Below, one piece after another: positions 7,343 to 16,924 of a DNA stretch of 64,000 bases. The notes under the pieces are model-generated. The model saw nothing but the letters and a program-made list of their open reading frames with translations. It made no database searches and had not been told where the DNA came from. Positions within the stretch are counted from its first letter, which is position 1. Every line of letters starts with the position of its first letter. Both the position numbers and the translations under genes were made by a program. The stretch covers positions 124,001 through 188,000 of the forward strand of contig JAJDWR010000073.1 in assembly GCA_022825505.1 (NCBI GenBank). Direction: 5' to 3'. The stretch is from Gammaproteobacteria bacterium (lineage in GTDB: Bacteria; Pseudomonadota; Gammaproteobacteria; Steroidobacterales; Rariloculaceae).

Positions 7343-8332
7343 ATGTCAGAACGATTCAGCGCACTGCGCATACACCGAAACGACGGCGTCGTACGGGGCG
7401 TATTGGAGGAGCTCTCCCTCGACGAACTTTCGCCCGGAAACGTGTCGATTCGGGTCGAATACAGCAGCATCAATTACAAGGATGCGCTTGCCGCGACCGG
7501 TTCGGCGCCTATCCTGCGGCGCTTTCCCCTGGTAGGCGGTATCGATCTCGCCGGAGAAGTGCTGGATTCGTCCGACGAGCGATGCCGCCCGGGCGATAAG
7601 GTCGTCGTGCTTGGTGGCGGTCTCGGCGAAGACCGCGATGGCGGCTACTCCCGGCGTGCCCGGGTCGAGAGCGACCGCGTGGTGCACCTGCCCGAAGGGA
7701 TCGACACGCGGCAAGCCATGGCGATCGGGACTGCCGGTTTCACCGCGGCGCTGGCCGTGCATCGCCTGGAAACCAATGGGCAACGGCCGGAACTCGGACC
7801 CATGGTCGTGACCGGAGCCACCGGCGGCGTCGGCGCCATCGCCATCGACCTGCTGGCGGGGCGCGGTTACGACGTGTCTGCGCTGACGGGCAAGACCGAT
7901 GAAGCCGCCTTCCTGCAGGGCCTGGGCGCCGCCGAAATTCTCGATCGCCGGGATGTGGAATTGGTGACCAAACCCCTGGGCCGCGGCCTGTGGGGCGGCG
8001 CCGTGGACAACCTGGGGGGCGACATTCTCGGCTGGCTGACCCGCACAGTACGGCCATGGGGAAACATCGCCAGCATCGGCCTTGCCGCCGGCGCCGGGCT
8101 TTCCACCACGGTCATGCCGTTCATTCTGCGCAGCGTCAGCCTGATCGGGGTCAACATGGAAGTGGATGCGCGGCTCAGGCGCCGGATCTGGGAGCGGCTC
8201 GCCACCGATCTGCGGCCGCGTCACCTGGAACGCATTGCCACCCGGGAAGTCACGCTCCACGAACTCCCTTCATGCTTCGACGGATACATGGCCGGCACGA
8301 TCACCGGCCGTACCGTGGTCCGGATCGACTGA
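7343..8332 (+). CDS. acuI: YhdH/AcuI-type NADPH-dependent acrylyl-CoA reductase family oxidoreductase
   Basis: A 329-residue medium-chain dehydrogenase/reductase. The N-terminal part has the family signature SSINYKDALAATG. The cofactor domain has VTGATGGVGAIAIDLLAGRG, a Rossmann turn suited to NADPH. The length equals that of AcuI/YhdH. AcuI reduces toxic acryloyl-CoA to propionyl-CoA, a step in DMSP and 3-hydroxypropionate use; other members have unknown substrates. It stands alone, so context does not prove the substrate. The ATG at 7343 was preferred to an in-frame start three codons upstream because the family begins at MSERFSAL. Confidence 0.85.
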   Translation: MSERFSALRIHRNDGVVRGVLEELSLDELSPGNVSIRVEYSSINYKDALAATGSAPILRRFPLVGGIDLAGEVLDSSDERCRPGDKVVVLGGGLGEDRDGGYSRRARVESDRVVHLPEGIDTRQAMAIGTAGFTAALAVHRLETNGQRPELGPMVVTGATGGVGAIAIDLLAGRGYDVSALTGKTDEAAFLQGLGAAEILDRRDVELVTKPLGRGLWGGAVDNLGGDILGWLTRTVRPWGNIASIGLAAGAGLSTTVMPFILRSVSLIGVNMEVDARLRRRIWERLATDLRPRHLERIATREVTLHELPSCFDGYMAGTITGRTVVRID

Positions 8333-8350
8333 CCGGGAGTAGTCCAACGG

Positions 8351-8380
8351 CCCGAGCGGACCCGAGCGGACCCGAGCGGA
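8351..8380 (+). repeat. Three perfect 10-bp tandem repeats
   Basis: CCCGAGCGGA occurs three times without change, with a partial fourth copy (CTCGA) after it. It lies between the reductase gene and the exported methyltransferase gene. No function can be read from it. Confidence 0.85.
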
Positions 8381-8479
8381 CTCGATGTTGTCCGATATTG
8401 GCGACTCGGGCAAGATAGATGACATGTCAAGTATTGGCGTTACCGCTCTTGTCAGTCCAGTCTGTGGGGTACCAAAAAA

Positions 8480-9214
8480 ATGATAAAGTACATTAAATAT
8501 ATCCTCTTATTGTTTGTTTTTTCGTTATCGGGTCCTGCTTTGTCCCAAGTCAGCGTGGAAGAGGCGCTGGCCGCCGAAGCACGCTCGGACGAAGACCGGG
8601 CCAGGGATGCCGGACGGATGCCGGCGCAGGTGCTGGAATTCTTCGGGATCGGCGCGGGCTCCCGCGTGGCCGACCTGCTTTCCGGCGGCGGCTATTACAC
8701 GCGCATCCTGGCCCCGGTGGTTGGCCCTGAAGGCGCTGTCTACGCCGGCAACAACCCATTCTTCGACCGTTTTGGCGCCGACGCGCTGACGACTCTGCTG
8801 AGCGAACCCGGTTTCGAAAACGTAATGCGCATCGATGCTCCGGTGGACGAAATACCGCTGCCGGACGACGGTTCGCTGGATGCGGTCATGATCGTCCTCG
8901 CCTATCATGATCTCTGGCTGACCGATGAAGATCGCGGCGAGCTGAACCGGCGTGTGTTGGCAGCTCTCAGACCCGGAGGCGTTTACGGAATCATCGATCA
9001 CCACGCCGCCGAAGGCGCCGGCACCGGCGTGATCGATTCGCTGCACCGGATCGAGGAGAGCGTCATCGTTGACGAAATATCCGGCGCCGGCTTCGAGTTG
9101 GCTGCCCGCGGCGATTTCCTGGCGAATCCGGACGATGACCGCTCGCTGATCGTCTTCAATCCGGACATCCGGGGGCGCACGGACCGGTTCGTGCTCAGGT
9201 TCGAGAAGCCCTGA
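8480..9214 (+). CDS. Exported SAM-methyltransferase-fold protein (COG4798-like)
   Basis: A 244-residue protein. Residues 1-22 look like a Sec signal peptide (Lys-rich start, then a run of Ile/Leu/Phe, cleavage after ALSQ). The mature protein has a methyltransferase core: VADLLSGGGYYTRILAPVVG as the SAM loop and LRPGGVYGIIDHH near strand 5. A methyltransferase fold carrying an export signal is odd because SAM is cytoplasmic; relatives annotated as predicted methyltransferases share the feature. The first 20 codons are strikingly AT-rich against the rest of the gene. A 10-base palindrome (TGACATGTCA, 8420-8429) lies upstream. Confidence 0.75.
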   Translation: MIKYIKYILLLFVFSLSGPALSQVSVEEALAAEARSDEDRARDAGRMPAQVLEFFGIGAGSRVADLLSGGGYYTRILAPVVGPEGAVYAGNNPFFDRFGADALTTLLSEPGFENVMRIDAPVDEIPLPDDGSLDAVMIVLAYHDLWLTDEDRGELNRRVLAALRPGGVYGIIDHHAAEGAGTGVIDSLHRIEESVIVDEISGAGFELAARGDFLANPDDDRSLIVFNPDIRGRTDRFVLRFEKP

Positions 9215-9248
9215 CCGCACTCAGGTTTGCGATCCTCAATGAAACGGC

Positions 9249-9273
9249 TGCCGGCGCCTCTGTGGCGCCGGCA
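9249..9273. terminator. Hairpin between convergent genes
   Basis: A perfect 10-base inverted repeat (TGCCGGCGCC and its complement, 9249-9258 and 9264-9273) with a 5-base loop. It stands between the convergent ends at 9214 and 9301. A short T-rich stretch (TTGATTTT) follows on the plus strand, so it can serve as a terminator for the plus-strand gene and possibly for both. Confidence 0.6.
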
Positions 9274-9300
9274 CTATCGTTGATTTTGCCCGGGGAACGA

Positions 9301-10002
9301 TCAGTCAGTTCGGCGGAGATGATAGTCGAACGGCGTTCCTGCCGAGCGCGCGTTGATCCAGATCGCCAGCATGCCCTCGACGATGTGGGCGGCGCTCAGC
9401 GGTCCGACGTCCAGGGGCTCCAGACCCATGCCCGACACCAGTTCGGCGACGCGCGCCTTGGCGTCGGCATCGTCGCCCACCAGCGGAATGGACACTGCGC
9501 CGCCCGGCTCCATCATCGTCCGAAAGCTCAGCGCATTGAACGCCTTGACCACGCTGGCCCCGGGCGCCGCAGCCTGAATCAACTCGGCGTTGGACGTATC
9601 CATCGTGTAGTGCATGAAGCCGTCATCGCCCCGGCTGATGCGGTTCGTCGGGTCGATGATGATCTTCCCCGACAAATCCCCCAGGCTGCCCGCCACCTCC
9701 GCGGCGACTTCGCCCGGGACGGCCAGCACGACCATGTCGGCTCCGGCAACCGCTTCGGCCTGGGTCGTGGCCGACGCGTTGCCGCCGGTACGCTCAACCA
9801 GGGCCGTCACTTCATCCCGGTCCGGTTCGCGGGAACCGTAAACGATGTCATGACCCTGGGCGGCGAACTCCGTCCCCAGGGCGCCCGCGACATTGCCCGT
9901 GCCGATAACCGCGATGGTGTCGGCCGCGGCAAGTCCCTGGAGCGCGAAACCCAGGACAAGGGTTGCGAACCACGCTGAAATTCTTTTCATTGACGCAATC
10001 AT
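9301..10002 (-). CDS. Exported NADP/F420-dependent oxidoreductase-like protein (COG2085 family)
   Basis: A 233-residue protein. Residues 5-27 form a Sec signal peptide ending at ALQGLAAA. The mature protein starts with a Rossmann motif ([14 protein letters not shown], from residue 30) and continues like the NADPH:F420 oxidoreductase family, with [13 protein letters not shown] and DPTNRI blocks. Cytoplasmic relatives transfer hydride between NADPH and F420; how an exported form would meet such a cofactor is unclear. The ATG at 10002 was chosen because GGGAG lies 8 bases before it; a second ATG at 9990 is in frame. It diverges from the molybdenum hydroxylase genes at 10202. Confidence 0.75.
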   Translation of the reverse strand: MIASMKRISAWFATLVLGFALQGLAAADTIAVIGTGNVAGALGTEFAAQGHDIVYGSREPDRDEVTALVERTGGNASATTQAEAVAGADMVVLAVPGEVAAEVAGSLGDLSGKIIIDPTNRISRGDDGFMHYTMDTSNAELIQAAAPGASVVKAFNALSFRTMMEPGGAVSIPLVGDDADAKARVAELVSGMGLEPLDVGPLSAAHIVEGMLAIWINARSAGTPFDYHLRRTD

Positions 10003-10201
10003 TTCTGTTTCTCCCTGCTGCCTGCAGCGAATGTGGACCCAAATTCCGGGCCAATGGTATCCCAATTCGGGGAGTCGTTTGAACTGCACGGTACAGCCCC
10101 GCGTCAATCCACCGATAGTCTTCTTGCCTTGCTGGAATCCGGGTGTCAACAGGCGTATCTTGAATCCAGACAATCCAGGCACCACAAGGGAGCGAATCGC
10201 C

Positions 10202-10666
10202 ATGGCAACCTTCACCCTCAACGGTGACAACGTAACGGTCGAAGCAGAGCCCAACGCGCCCCTGCTTTGGGTCGTGCGCGAACACCTCGGGCTCACCGGC
10301 ACCAAGTTCGGCTGCGGCGCCGGACAGTGCGGCGCGTGCACGGTGCACGTGGACGGCGCCTCGACCTACGCCTGTCTGACGCCCGTCTCGGCTGTGGAAG
10401 GCCGGCAGGTCACAACCATCGAGGGGCTATCCGAGGACGGGACGCACCCGCTGCAACAAGCCTGGATCGACGAGGAAGTTCCTCAGTGCGGCTACTGTCA
10501 GCCCGGACAGATCATGCGCGCCGCGGACCTTCTCGCCAACAATCCGCAGCCGAACCGCGAAGAGATCGTGACGCACATGAGCACCAACATCTGCCGCTGC
10601 GGCACCTACACCCGGATCGTCAGGGCCATCGAGCGCGCTGCGGAGGAGGCTGGAAATGAAGCGTAA
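10202..10666 (+). CDS. Molybdenum hydroxylase, [2Fe-2S] subunit (isoquinoline 1-oxidoreductase alpha-like)
   Basis: A 154-residue protein with the two iron-sulfur domains of the xanthine dehydrogenase family. The plant-type cluster uses Cys38, Cys43, Cys46 and Cys58 ([11 protein letters not shown]). The helical C-terminal cluster uses Cys96, Cys99, Cys131 and Cys133 (CGYCQPGQ and NICRCGT). It carries electrons away from the molybdenum subunit encoded next; the genes overlap by 11 bases. The ATG at 10202 follows AGGGAG at a good distance. In the isoquinoline-oxidoreductase type the electron acceptor is a cytochrome or quinone and no FAD subunit is needed; indeed no FAD subunit gene is nearby. 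Confidence 0.92.
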   Translation: MATFTLNGDNVTVEAEPNAPLLWVVREHLGLTGTKFGCGAGQCGACTVHVDGASTYACLTPVSAVEGRQVTTIEGLSEDGTHPLQQAWIDEEVPQCGYCQPGQIMRAADLLANNPQPNREEIVTHMSTNICRCGTYTRIVRAIERAAEEAGNEA

Positions 10667-13031
10667 CGACACACTGACCGGCCAGCCCATGACAGGCATG
10701 TCGGCGGCCAGCCGCGAAGCGATCGCCTCTTCCGGCGGATCGAAGGCAAGCAACGAATCCAGTGGCGCATCCGGCGGGTTGGCGACGCGCCGCGATTTCA
10801 TTCAGGGCGTGGGCGTCACCTTGACCGTGGGCGCCACGGGAGTCATCGGCGCCTGCAGCATGCCGTCCGGCGACTCGGACGATCCAGGCGCTCCGGCGTC
10901 CGGCCCGGCTGCGAACGATGCTGTCACCCCCAACGCCTGGGTCAGCATCGGCGCCGACGATACGATCACCATCCAGTTCGGCGCCACCGAAATGGGCCAG
11001 GGTTCCATGACATCGGTGCCACTGGTTCTGGCGGAGGAAATGGATGCCGACTGGGACAACGTGCGGGTTGAAACGGTCAGCCGCCACGACCCCACCTACG
11101 GTAATCCGATGGCGTTCGGCTACTACGGCTTCCCCATCATGTACACCGCCGGAAGCGCGGCGCTTCGAGGATATTTCAATGCCATGCGCCAGGCCGGCGC
11201 ACAGGCCCGCAGGTTTCTGCTCGATGCCGCTGCAACGCAGTTGGGCGTGCCGGTAGAAGAGCTTTCAACCCAGCCCAGCCGGGTCGTCCACGCCGCCAGC
11301 GGGCAAACCCTGAGCTACGGCCAGATCGCCGCTGCCGCGGAAGTGCCCGGGAGCCTGCCGGAAGTGCCCGAGAGCGAGTACAAGCCGAGGAGCGAGTACC
11401 GCTACCTGGGCACCGATGTACCGCGTATCGACGTACCGGCCAAGGTCGACGGATCGGCCGAATACGGCATCGACGTTCAGATACCGGGGATGGTCTACGC
11501 CTCGGTGCTCCGGGCCCCCGTGGAGGGCGAGGAGCCCATGCAAGTCGACGACAGCGCAGCGCGCGCAATCCCCGGAGTCACCGATGTCGTCACCCTGCCC
11601 TACGGCGTCGCCGTCGTGGGCGAAACCGTGGAAGGCACCATCTGGGGCAAGAACGCCCTTCAGGTGACCTGGAGCGAAAATTCCCGGTTCCGCGACACCG
11701 ACCAGGCGCGGGACCTGGACGAATACGAAGCGCGCGCCAGGGATCTTGACTTCAGTACCGGCAACCCGCTTTGGCAGGATGTCGGCGATATCGATCCGGC
11801 GTTCCGATCGGCGGACCGGGTCATCGAAGCGGTGTTCCGGTCGGAGCCCGCCTATCACGCGCAGATGGAACCCTTGAGCGCCACTGCGAGCGTGTCCGCC
11901 GACGGCCTGTCCGCGGAAGTCTGGGTGAGCACCCAGACCCAGAGTCTGACGGCCATGGCGGCCGCGGACTTGCTGGAAACCGATGTGGACCGAATCACCG
12001 TGCACGCGATGTATATCGGCGGCGGCTACGGCCGGCGCGCCGAATACCGGCAAAAGGACGTCGAGGACGCCCTGCTCCTCTCGCGGGAGCTTGGCCGGCC
12101 GGTCAAGGTCATCTGGAGCCGGGAGGATGACGTGCGGGACGGTATCTTCCGGCCGCTGGCCGCGCAGTACCTGCGCGCGGCCCTGGACGCCGACGGACAA
12201 GTCACCGCGCTGCATCAGCGCGTGGCAACGCCGAGCGTCCTGAGTTTCATGAACGAGCCGCGCTGGGGTCTCTCTCGGAATCGCGACGGCATTTCCATGA
12301 ACGGCGCGCAAACGACCCGCTACAGCATTCCCAACATCCGTGCCGAGCATGTCATGGTGGACCGGTGTTCCCGCCTGGCGGCCTGGCGAGGCGTAGCGAC
12401 CAGCTATACCCGCTTTGCCAATGAATCACTGATCGACGAGATTGCGCACACCGTGGGTTCGGACCCGCTGCAGTTTCGTCTCGACCTGACTCGGGACGAT
12501 CCAGCGGCCCAGTCTGTACTGGAAGAAGTGGCGCAGATGGCGGATTGGTCTCAACCGCGGGAAGGCACGTCCCTGGGTGTGGCGCTGTCCGATTATGGCG
12601 GCGCCTCTGTATCGGCGGGCATTGCCGAAGTATCGGTAAACCAGGAAACGGGCGTCATCACCGTCCACCGCTACTGGATGGCCATCGACGCCGGTTTCAT
12701 CGTCTCGCCGCGCAATACCGAAGCGCAGATGGAAGGCAACATCGTCTACGGCATCAGCAGCGCCCTGAAGGAGCGCATCAGCGTCAATGCCGGCTCCGTG
12801 GACCAGTCGAACTTCCACGACTATCCCGTGATGCGGATCAACGAAATGCCCGAAATCCAGACGCGGGCCCTGCCCAGCGACAGCCCGCCCAGCGGCGTGG
12901 GCGAGTTGGGTCTGGCAACCACCGGACCCGCAATCGCCAACGCCGTGTTCGCTGCAACCGGCGTGCGGCTGCGGGAGTTGCCGATGACGCCGGAGCGCGT
13001 GCTGGCAGCCTTGCAGGAGGCAAGCGCCTGA
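10656..13031 (+). CDS. Molybdenum hydroxylase, molybdopterin-binding subunit (IorB-like)
   Basis: A 791-residue large subunit of the xanthine dehydrogenase family. Cofactor and active-site blocks are visible: [15 protein letters not shown] for molybdopterin binding and, near the C-terminus, [18 protein letters not shown], whose Glu corresponds to the catalytic Glu of the family. The N-terminus has a twin-arginine motif (TRRDFIQ, Arg45-Arg46) and then a hydrophobic stretch ending at ACSMPS, so the complex is probably moved folded to the periplasm or anchored there. The first 43 residues before the Tat motif are an unusually long low-complexity Ser/Gly/Ala tail. It works with the [2Fe-2S] subunit to hydroxylate an N-heterocycle or aldehyde; the substrate is unknown. 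Confidence 0.9.
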   Translation: MKRNDTLTGQPMTGMSAASREAIASSGGSKASNESSGASGGLATRRDFIQGVGVTLTVGATGVIGACSMPSGDSDDPGAPASGPAANDAVTPNAWVSIGADDTITIQFGATEMGQGSMTSVPLVLAEEMDADWDNVRVETVSRHDPTYGNPMAFGYYGFPIMYTAGSAALRGYFNAMRQAGAQARRFLLDAAATQLGVPVEELSTQPSRVVHAASGQTLSYGQIAAAAEVPGSLPEVPESEYKPRSEYRYLGTDVPRIDVPAKVDGSAEYGIDVQIPGMVYASVLRAPVEGEEPMQVDDSAARAIPGVTDVVTLPYGVAVVGETVEGTIWGKNALQVTWSENSRFRDTDQARDLDEYEARARDLDFSTGNPLWQDVGDIDPAFRSADRVIEAVFRSEPAYHAQMEPLSATASVSADGLSAEVWVSTQTQSLTAMAAADLLETDVDRITVHAMYIGGGYGRRAEYRQKDVEDALLLSRELGRPVKVIWSREDDVRDGIFRPLAAQYLRAALDADGQVTALHQRVATPSVLSFMNEPRWGLSRNRDGISMNGAQTTRYSIPNIRAEHVMVDRCSRLAAWRGVATSYTRFANESLIDEIAHTVGSDPLQFRLDLTRDDPAAQSVLEEVAQMADWSQPREGTSLGVALSDYGGASVSAGIAEVSVNQETGVITVHRYWMAIDAGFIVSPRNTEAQMEGNIVYGISSALKERISVNAGSVDQSNFHDYPVMRINEMPEIQTRALPSDSPPSGVGELGLATTGPAIANAVFAATGVRLRELPMTPERVLAALQEASA

Positions 13032-13063
13032 CGGGCTGATGCCGGACTAACAGGACGACGGAC

Positions 13064-15337
13064 ATGCCGTTATTCGACAGCTACGTCATCGTCGACTGGT
13101 CCGCAGCGGCCCGTCCGGCGCCGGAGCGCGAGAGCCCAAACGCGATTTGGTGGGCTGCGGCGCGACGGCACGCCAAAGCCGTGGAACCTCGCTACGTGCG
13201 CACCCGCGCCGAAGCCATCGTGCAACTCAGGGACTTTATCGGCAAGGAGCAGGATCGGGGCAGGCGGGTTCTCGCCGGATTCGATTTTCCGTTCGGCTAC
13301 CCGGCCGGCGTCGCCGGCGCGGTCACGGGCCGGGATTCCGCCATGTGCCTTTGGCGCTGGATCGCCGACCCCGACCGCAGCAAGGACAGCCCTCGGAATG
13401 CCAACAACCGATTTGAGGTGGCGGAAGAGATCAATGCCAAGTATTCGGGCGTAGTTGGCCCGTTCTGGGGACTACCGAACTCGACAGATTTCACGCATAA
13501 GTTCGGAAGTATTCCGATCAGAAGATCGAAGCGCACCTGTATTGAGCCGAATCCGCCGGAATTTCGCATTGCGGAGCAGCGCGCCAACGGGGCAAAGTCG
13601 GTCTGGCAACTGTGGGGCGCCGGCGCCGTCGGCTCCCAGGTGCTGGTCGGCCTGCCCGCGGTGCTCAAGCTCCTGCAGGCGATAAATGGAACGGGCGGAA
13701 CCGGGCGGAACCGGGCCCAGGTCTGGCCATTGGAGACCGGGCTAGCCCAGCCGGTGACGGCGAACGTTCCCGTCGTGCTGGCCGAAGTTTATCCGTCACT
13801 GTTCAAGGACATGGTCAGCGAGCTTCAGCGAGAAGGAGAGATAGTGGATAGCGCTCAAGTGCGCGTGCTCGCGCAACACTTCGCGGACCTGGATGGGCAG
13901 AGTCGTCTCGCGCCCCTCTTTGCCGGTCCGCGCGATCTGGACGCCCGGCAGCGCCGCGCCGTTGAAAACGAGGAAGCCTGGATTCTGGGACTCGACGACG
14001 GCCAGGCCCAGTACGGCCGCGGCTGGCAGAACGGCGGCACTTACCGGGATTGGGTCGCCGACAAGCGAACTGTCGGACCATCCCGGTTTGGCGGTCAAGC
14101 CGTGGCTCGCGCGCGATTGTGGAAGAGAGTGCCTGATCGTGCCGCGCCCCCCGCCGGCCTGTTCGGCCGCGACCGGGAACTGCGGGCCCTTGGCGGGATG
14201 CTCGAACTGGTGAGCGTAGCCGACTGTCGCGATTTTGCCGGCTGCACGCAGGTCATTACGGGAGCACCGGGTGCCGGGAAAAGCGCCTTGCTCGCCGAAT
14301 TGCAAGCACTCTGGAAGGACCGGGCGGCAGTCATCGAACTGGAGCCGCACACATTTTCCGATCCCGATTACGCGCTGCGTAGATTGGCGCGGTCCCTTGT
14401 CTCCGAGCTCGGCAGGCTCGCGCGCGCGAGGATTCGCCTGAACGCCCGGTTACGCGGCGTGAATTTCCTCGGCGTCAAGGTGGATGTCGCTCCATCCGGC
14501 CCCGAACTTCCGCTGCGCGCGCTGGCCGACCTCCGCGCGGCACTTCCGGATGAGGCGGCGGACATTCCCATCGCCGTGTTCGTTGACGAGGCGCAGACGC
14601 TGGCGCATGACATGGTGGCGGGGAACGCCAGCAAGCAAAGCAGTCTTCTGATGGACCTGCACAGCGGGACGCATGGACTCAGAATCCTTCCGGTATTTGG
14701 CGGGTTGAACCACACCGTCGAGCACCTTGCCGCGTTGGGAGTGTCCCGGCTTGGCGCCAACTCGGTGCATGTGCTTGGATGCCTGTCGCCGGACGAGACC
14801 ACCGCCAATCTGCAAACGGCGCTGCAGATTCTGGGCGTGGAGGGCCACCCTGCGGCGGAACGCTGGTTGAATGAATCCGTCGAGCGCAGTTGCGGCTGGC
14901 CGCAGCACATCACGAGCTACATCAAGGGCCTCGCGCTGGCGCTTCTGCCGGATGACGACGCCGAATCGCTGCGGGCGCTAACCGGGGACGCCTGCCGCGA
15001 GGCGATTGCTCACGGAGAGTCTGGCCGGCAGGAGTACTATGGCGCGCGCCTTGCGCCGTTCCGGGACATCGCTCCGGCACTGAAGGCCGTTGTCGCCGCC
15101 ATCCGGGAGGCCCGGAGCAAGGGGCGCCCCGGAGTGGACTGGACCACCATAAGGAAATCGATACGCGAATCCGCCGAGGACATGCAGTCTCAGGGAATGG
15201 TGTGGACAATCGACCTCGCAGCCGTGCCGGACATGCTCGTGCGCCACGGAATTCTCCAGCAAAGCCCAGAAGCCGACGGCTGCTGGAACGTCCCCATCCC
15301 CTCTCTGGCCGACAGAATTCTGGCGAAGCGTTTTTGA
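13064..15337 (+). CDS. Two-domain protein: RNase H-like N-terminus fused to a P-loop ATPase
   Basis: A 757-residue cytoplasmic protein of unknown function. Residues 1 to about 345 start with YVIVDWSAA (Asp11) and contain GFDFPFGYP (Asp74), AEVYPSLFKD and VDSAQVRVLAQHFADLD. These spaced acidic motifs resemble DUF429-type RNase H-fold proteins. Residues about 365-757 begin LFGRDRELRALGGML and carry a Walker A (GAPGAGKS, 400-407) and a Walker B (IAVFVDEAQ, 503-511), the layout of Orc/Cdc6- or STAND-like ATPases. A C-terminal region that could be a winged helix follows. The gene starts 33 bases after the molybdenum hydroxylase but looks functionally unrelated to it. Nucleotide-driven nuclease or sensor activity is inference. 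Confidence 0.6.
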   Translation: MPLFDSYVIVDWSAAARPAPERESPNAIWWAAARRHAKAVEPRYVRTRAEAIVQLRDFIGKEQDRGRRVLAGFDFPFGYPAGVAGAVTGRDSAMCLWRWIADPDRSKDSPRNANNRFEVAEEINAKYSGVVGPFWGLPNSTDFTHKFGSIPIRRSKRTCIEPNPPEFRIAEQRANGAKSVWQLWGAGAVGSQVLVGLPAVLKLLQAINGTGGTGRNRAQVWPLETGLAQPVTANVPVVLAEVYPSLFKDMVSELQREGEIVDSAQVRVLAQHFADLDGQSRLAPLFAGPRDLDARQRRAVENEEAWILGLDDGQAQYGRGWQNGGTYRDWVADKRTVGPSRFGGQAVARARLWKRVPDRAAPPAGLFGRDRELRALGGMLELVSVADCRDFAGCTQVITGAPGAGKSALLAELQALWKDRAAVIELEPHTFSDPDYALRRLARSLVSELGRLARARIRLNARLRGVNFLGVKVDVAPSGPELPLRALADLRAALPDEAADIPIAVFVDEAQTLAHDMVAGNASKQSSLLMDLHSGTHGLRILPVFGGLNHTVEHLAALGVSRLGANSVHVLGCLSPDETTANLQTALQILGVEGHPAAERWLNESVERSCGWPQHITSYIKGLALALLPDDDAESLRALTGDACREAIAHGESGRQEYYGARLAPFRDIAPALKAVVAAIREARSKGRPGVDWTTIRKSIRESAEDMQSQGMVWTIDLAAVPDMLVRHGILQQSPEADGCWNVPIPSLADRILAKRF

Positions 15338-15411
15338 CGCGCGCCGTTTTAGCGCCCGTTCGTGGGCGCATCAGCCTGGCGGGCGGCGAATGGCTGCGGT
15401 TGGGCCGTTGA

Positions 15412-16668
15412 TCACTCCTGAATCTCGGCCACCTCCACGCCCCAGATCGGCCGGTAGTCGAGTTGTGCCTTGTAGACCAGGGTGGCATCGAGATTGATGC
15501 GGTCGAAGCCGGTGACTTCGTAGAGAGCCTCGAAGGCCGGCGCGGCGTCGCTGCCGTCCGGCACTGCTGCCATCACGTCCTCAAGCTCGCCGATGTCCGC
15601 AAGCGTAGTGATGGCCTGGGCCGCGTGCATCAGGCCGGAATCCCGCGTGCCGGCCACGATCAGGAACTGATTGCCGTCGGGACCGGGGAAACTCGACACA
15701 AGCCCGTAGTCCTCGTAATTGCTCTCGCCGGGAATTGCGGCGCCGCTGGTATAGGACTGCCCGGTGCGCAGGTTCAGCAATTCGTCGAAACTGGCCCCCA
15801 CGGCCAGCCCCGAGGAGGCGAAGACGAAGTCCATCAGCGTTCCCAGGGCGCTGATATAGCCCACGTAGAGGATGTGTCGGGATCGGATATCCGCGACTCT
15901 CATCTCGGTCATGGTCGTGATCCGCACATCCTTGTCCGCCGCGTAGACGACGCGGAGCAACTCGGTCAGCGCGGCCGCGCTGCCCTGGGGCAGGTAGGTG
16001 AGATCCAGGTCCATGTAGTTCGCCAACAAATCCGGGTCGCTGACGAACAGGCTGTCGAGATCGTCGCTGGAATTGACGTCGAACTCACGTACCAGTCGCG
16101 TGACCATTCCGAATTCGTCGAGTTCGGCGAAAATGAAGTAGTCCCCGACCACGACCAGAAGCGGCAGGTCATCGCTCAACAATTCCGCCCAGAGCGGAGT
16201 CTGAGCCACTTCTCGCTGGCCATCCGGCGCCGGCGATCCGAATCTCAACGCTAGAACGACGACAAGATTGACCACGAGCAGGGCAACGATCGCAGCAACC
16301 CAGATGGGTGGCGTGCCGCGAAACGCGCCTTTCCCGGGCGACTCGTCCGCCTCGACAACGGTCAGTCGATACTCACCCCTGGGAATGGAAAGCCTGACCT
16401 CGCCATCGGCGGAATGCGAGGCGTAGTACTTCTCGAGCTTCTGGCGAAGATTGTGAACATATACCCGGACGAATGAGTCCTGGTTGGGGTCGAATTCGCT
16501 GCCCTTGTCGAATACGTCGGCGGCGATTTCCACCTCCTTGGGCCGCACGCCGCGCTCCGAACACAGAACGAGGTACTCCAACAGCCGCACATAGGATCGG
16601 GAGCGGCCCAGCGCCCCGCTCTCGACGATCTTGCGAGCCTGTTCGGCTATGACATTGGATTCCGGCAA
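15412..16668 (-). CDS. CadC/ToxR-like membrane-bound winged-helix regulator
   Basis: A 418-residue protein. Residues 1-105 form an OmpR/PhoB-type winged helix (KEVEIAADVFDKGSEFDPNQ, then DSFVRVYVHNLRQKLEKYY, the recognition helix, and IPRGEYRLTV, the wing). Residues 122-143 are a single membrane span. About 270 residues follow in the periplasm, without a family I recognise. This is the plan of CadC-type regulators, which sense an outside signal and bind DNA while membrane-bound. The start is a TTG at 16668; no ATG lies in frame before the upstream stop. It diverges from a TonB receptor gene, its most likely target, and a 12-base palindrome lies between them (16697-16708). Confidence 0.8.
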   Translation of the reverse strand: MPESNVIAEQARKIVESGALGRSRSYVRLLEYLVLCSERGVRPKEVEIAADVFDKGSEFDPNQDSFVRVYVHNLRQKLEKYYASHSADGEVRLSIPRGEYRLTVVEADESPGKGAFRGTPPIWVAAIVALLVVNLVVVLALRFGSPAPDGQREVAQTPLWAELLSDDLPLLVVVGDYFIFAELDEFGMVTRLVREFDVNSSDDLDSLFVSDPDLLANYMDLDLTYLPQGSAAALTELLRVVYAADKDVRITTMTEMRVADIRSRHILYVGYISALGTLMDFVFASSGLAVGASFDELLNLRTGQSYTSGAAIPGESNYEDYGLVSSFPGPDGNQFLIVAGTRDSGLMHAAQAITTLADIGELEDVMAAVPDGSDAAPAFEALYEVTGFDRINLDATLVYKAQLDYRPIWGVEVAEIQE

Positions 16669-16696
16669 TGCAACGCCCGTCCGGGATTTCCCGCTG

Positions 16697-16708
16697 TGAA
16701 TCGATTCA
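16697..16708. promoter_or_regulatory. 12-bp palindrome, candidate operator
   Basis: TGAATCGATTCA is a perfect palindrome 29 bases upstream of the regulator start. A second inverted repeat (AACCGTT and AACGGTT around AAAA, 16728-16745) lies 20 bases further on. Both are in the 256-base divergent gap between the CadC-like regulator and the TonB receptor, the natural place for that regulator's site. Confidence 0.4.
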
Positions 16709-16924
16709 ATCGCTCATGCCCAATTTTAACCGTTAAAAAACGGTTTGTAACTCATTGTTTTGGCGAAGAATCCTTAAGATGCTCCAACGCCCGGGCATTG
16801 GCGGGCCGCCATCCGGGAATTTTTTCGCATCTTTTGGCTCCGGGGGCAAGGCGTTATTCAACTGGACGGACGCGCATCTGGTGCGTCCGGGAGCGGTCTG
16901 AATTCGACCGAAGGGGATAATTTC

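Noticed and set aside
15352-15369. Hairpin GCGCCC/GGGCGC between the ATPase fusion and the regulator
   Set aside because: Short, and no U-run on either strand; not enough for a terminator call.
16696-16920. A 74-codon open frame in the regulator-receptor gap
   Set aside because: No ribosome-binding site and no recognisable pattern; it covers the likely operator region.
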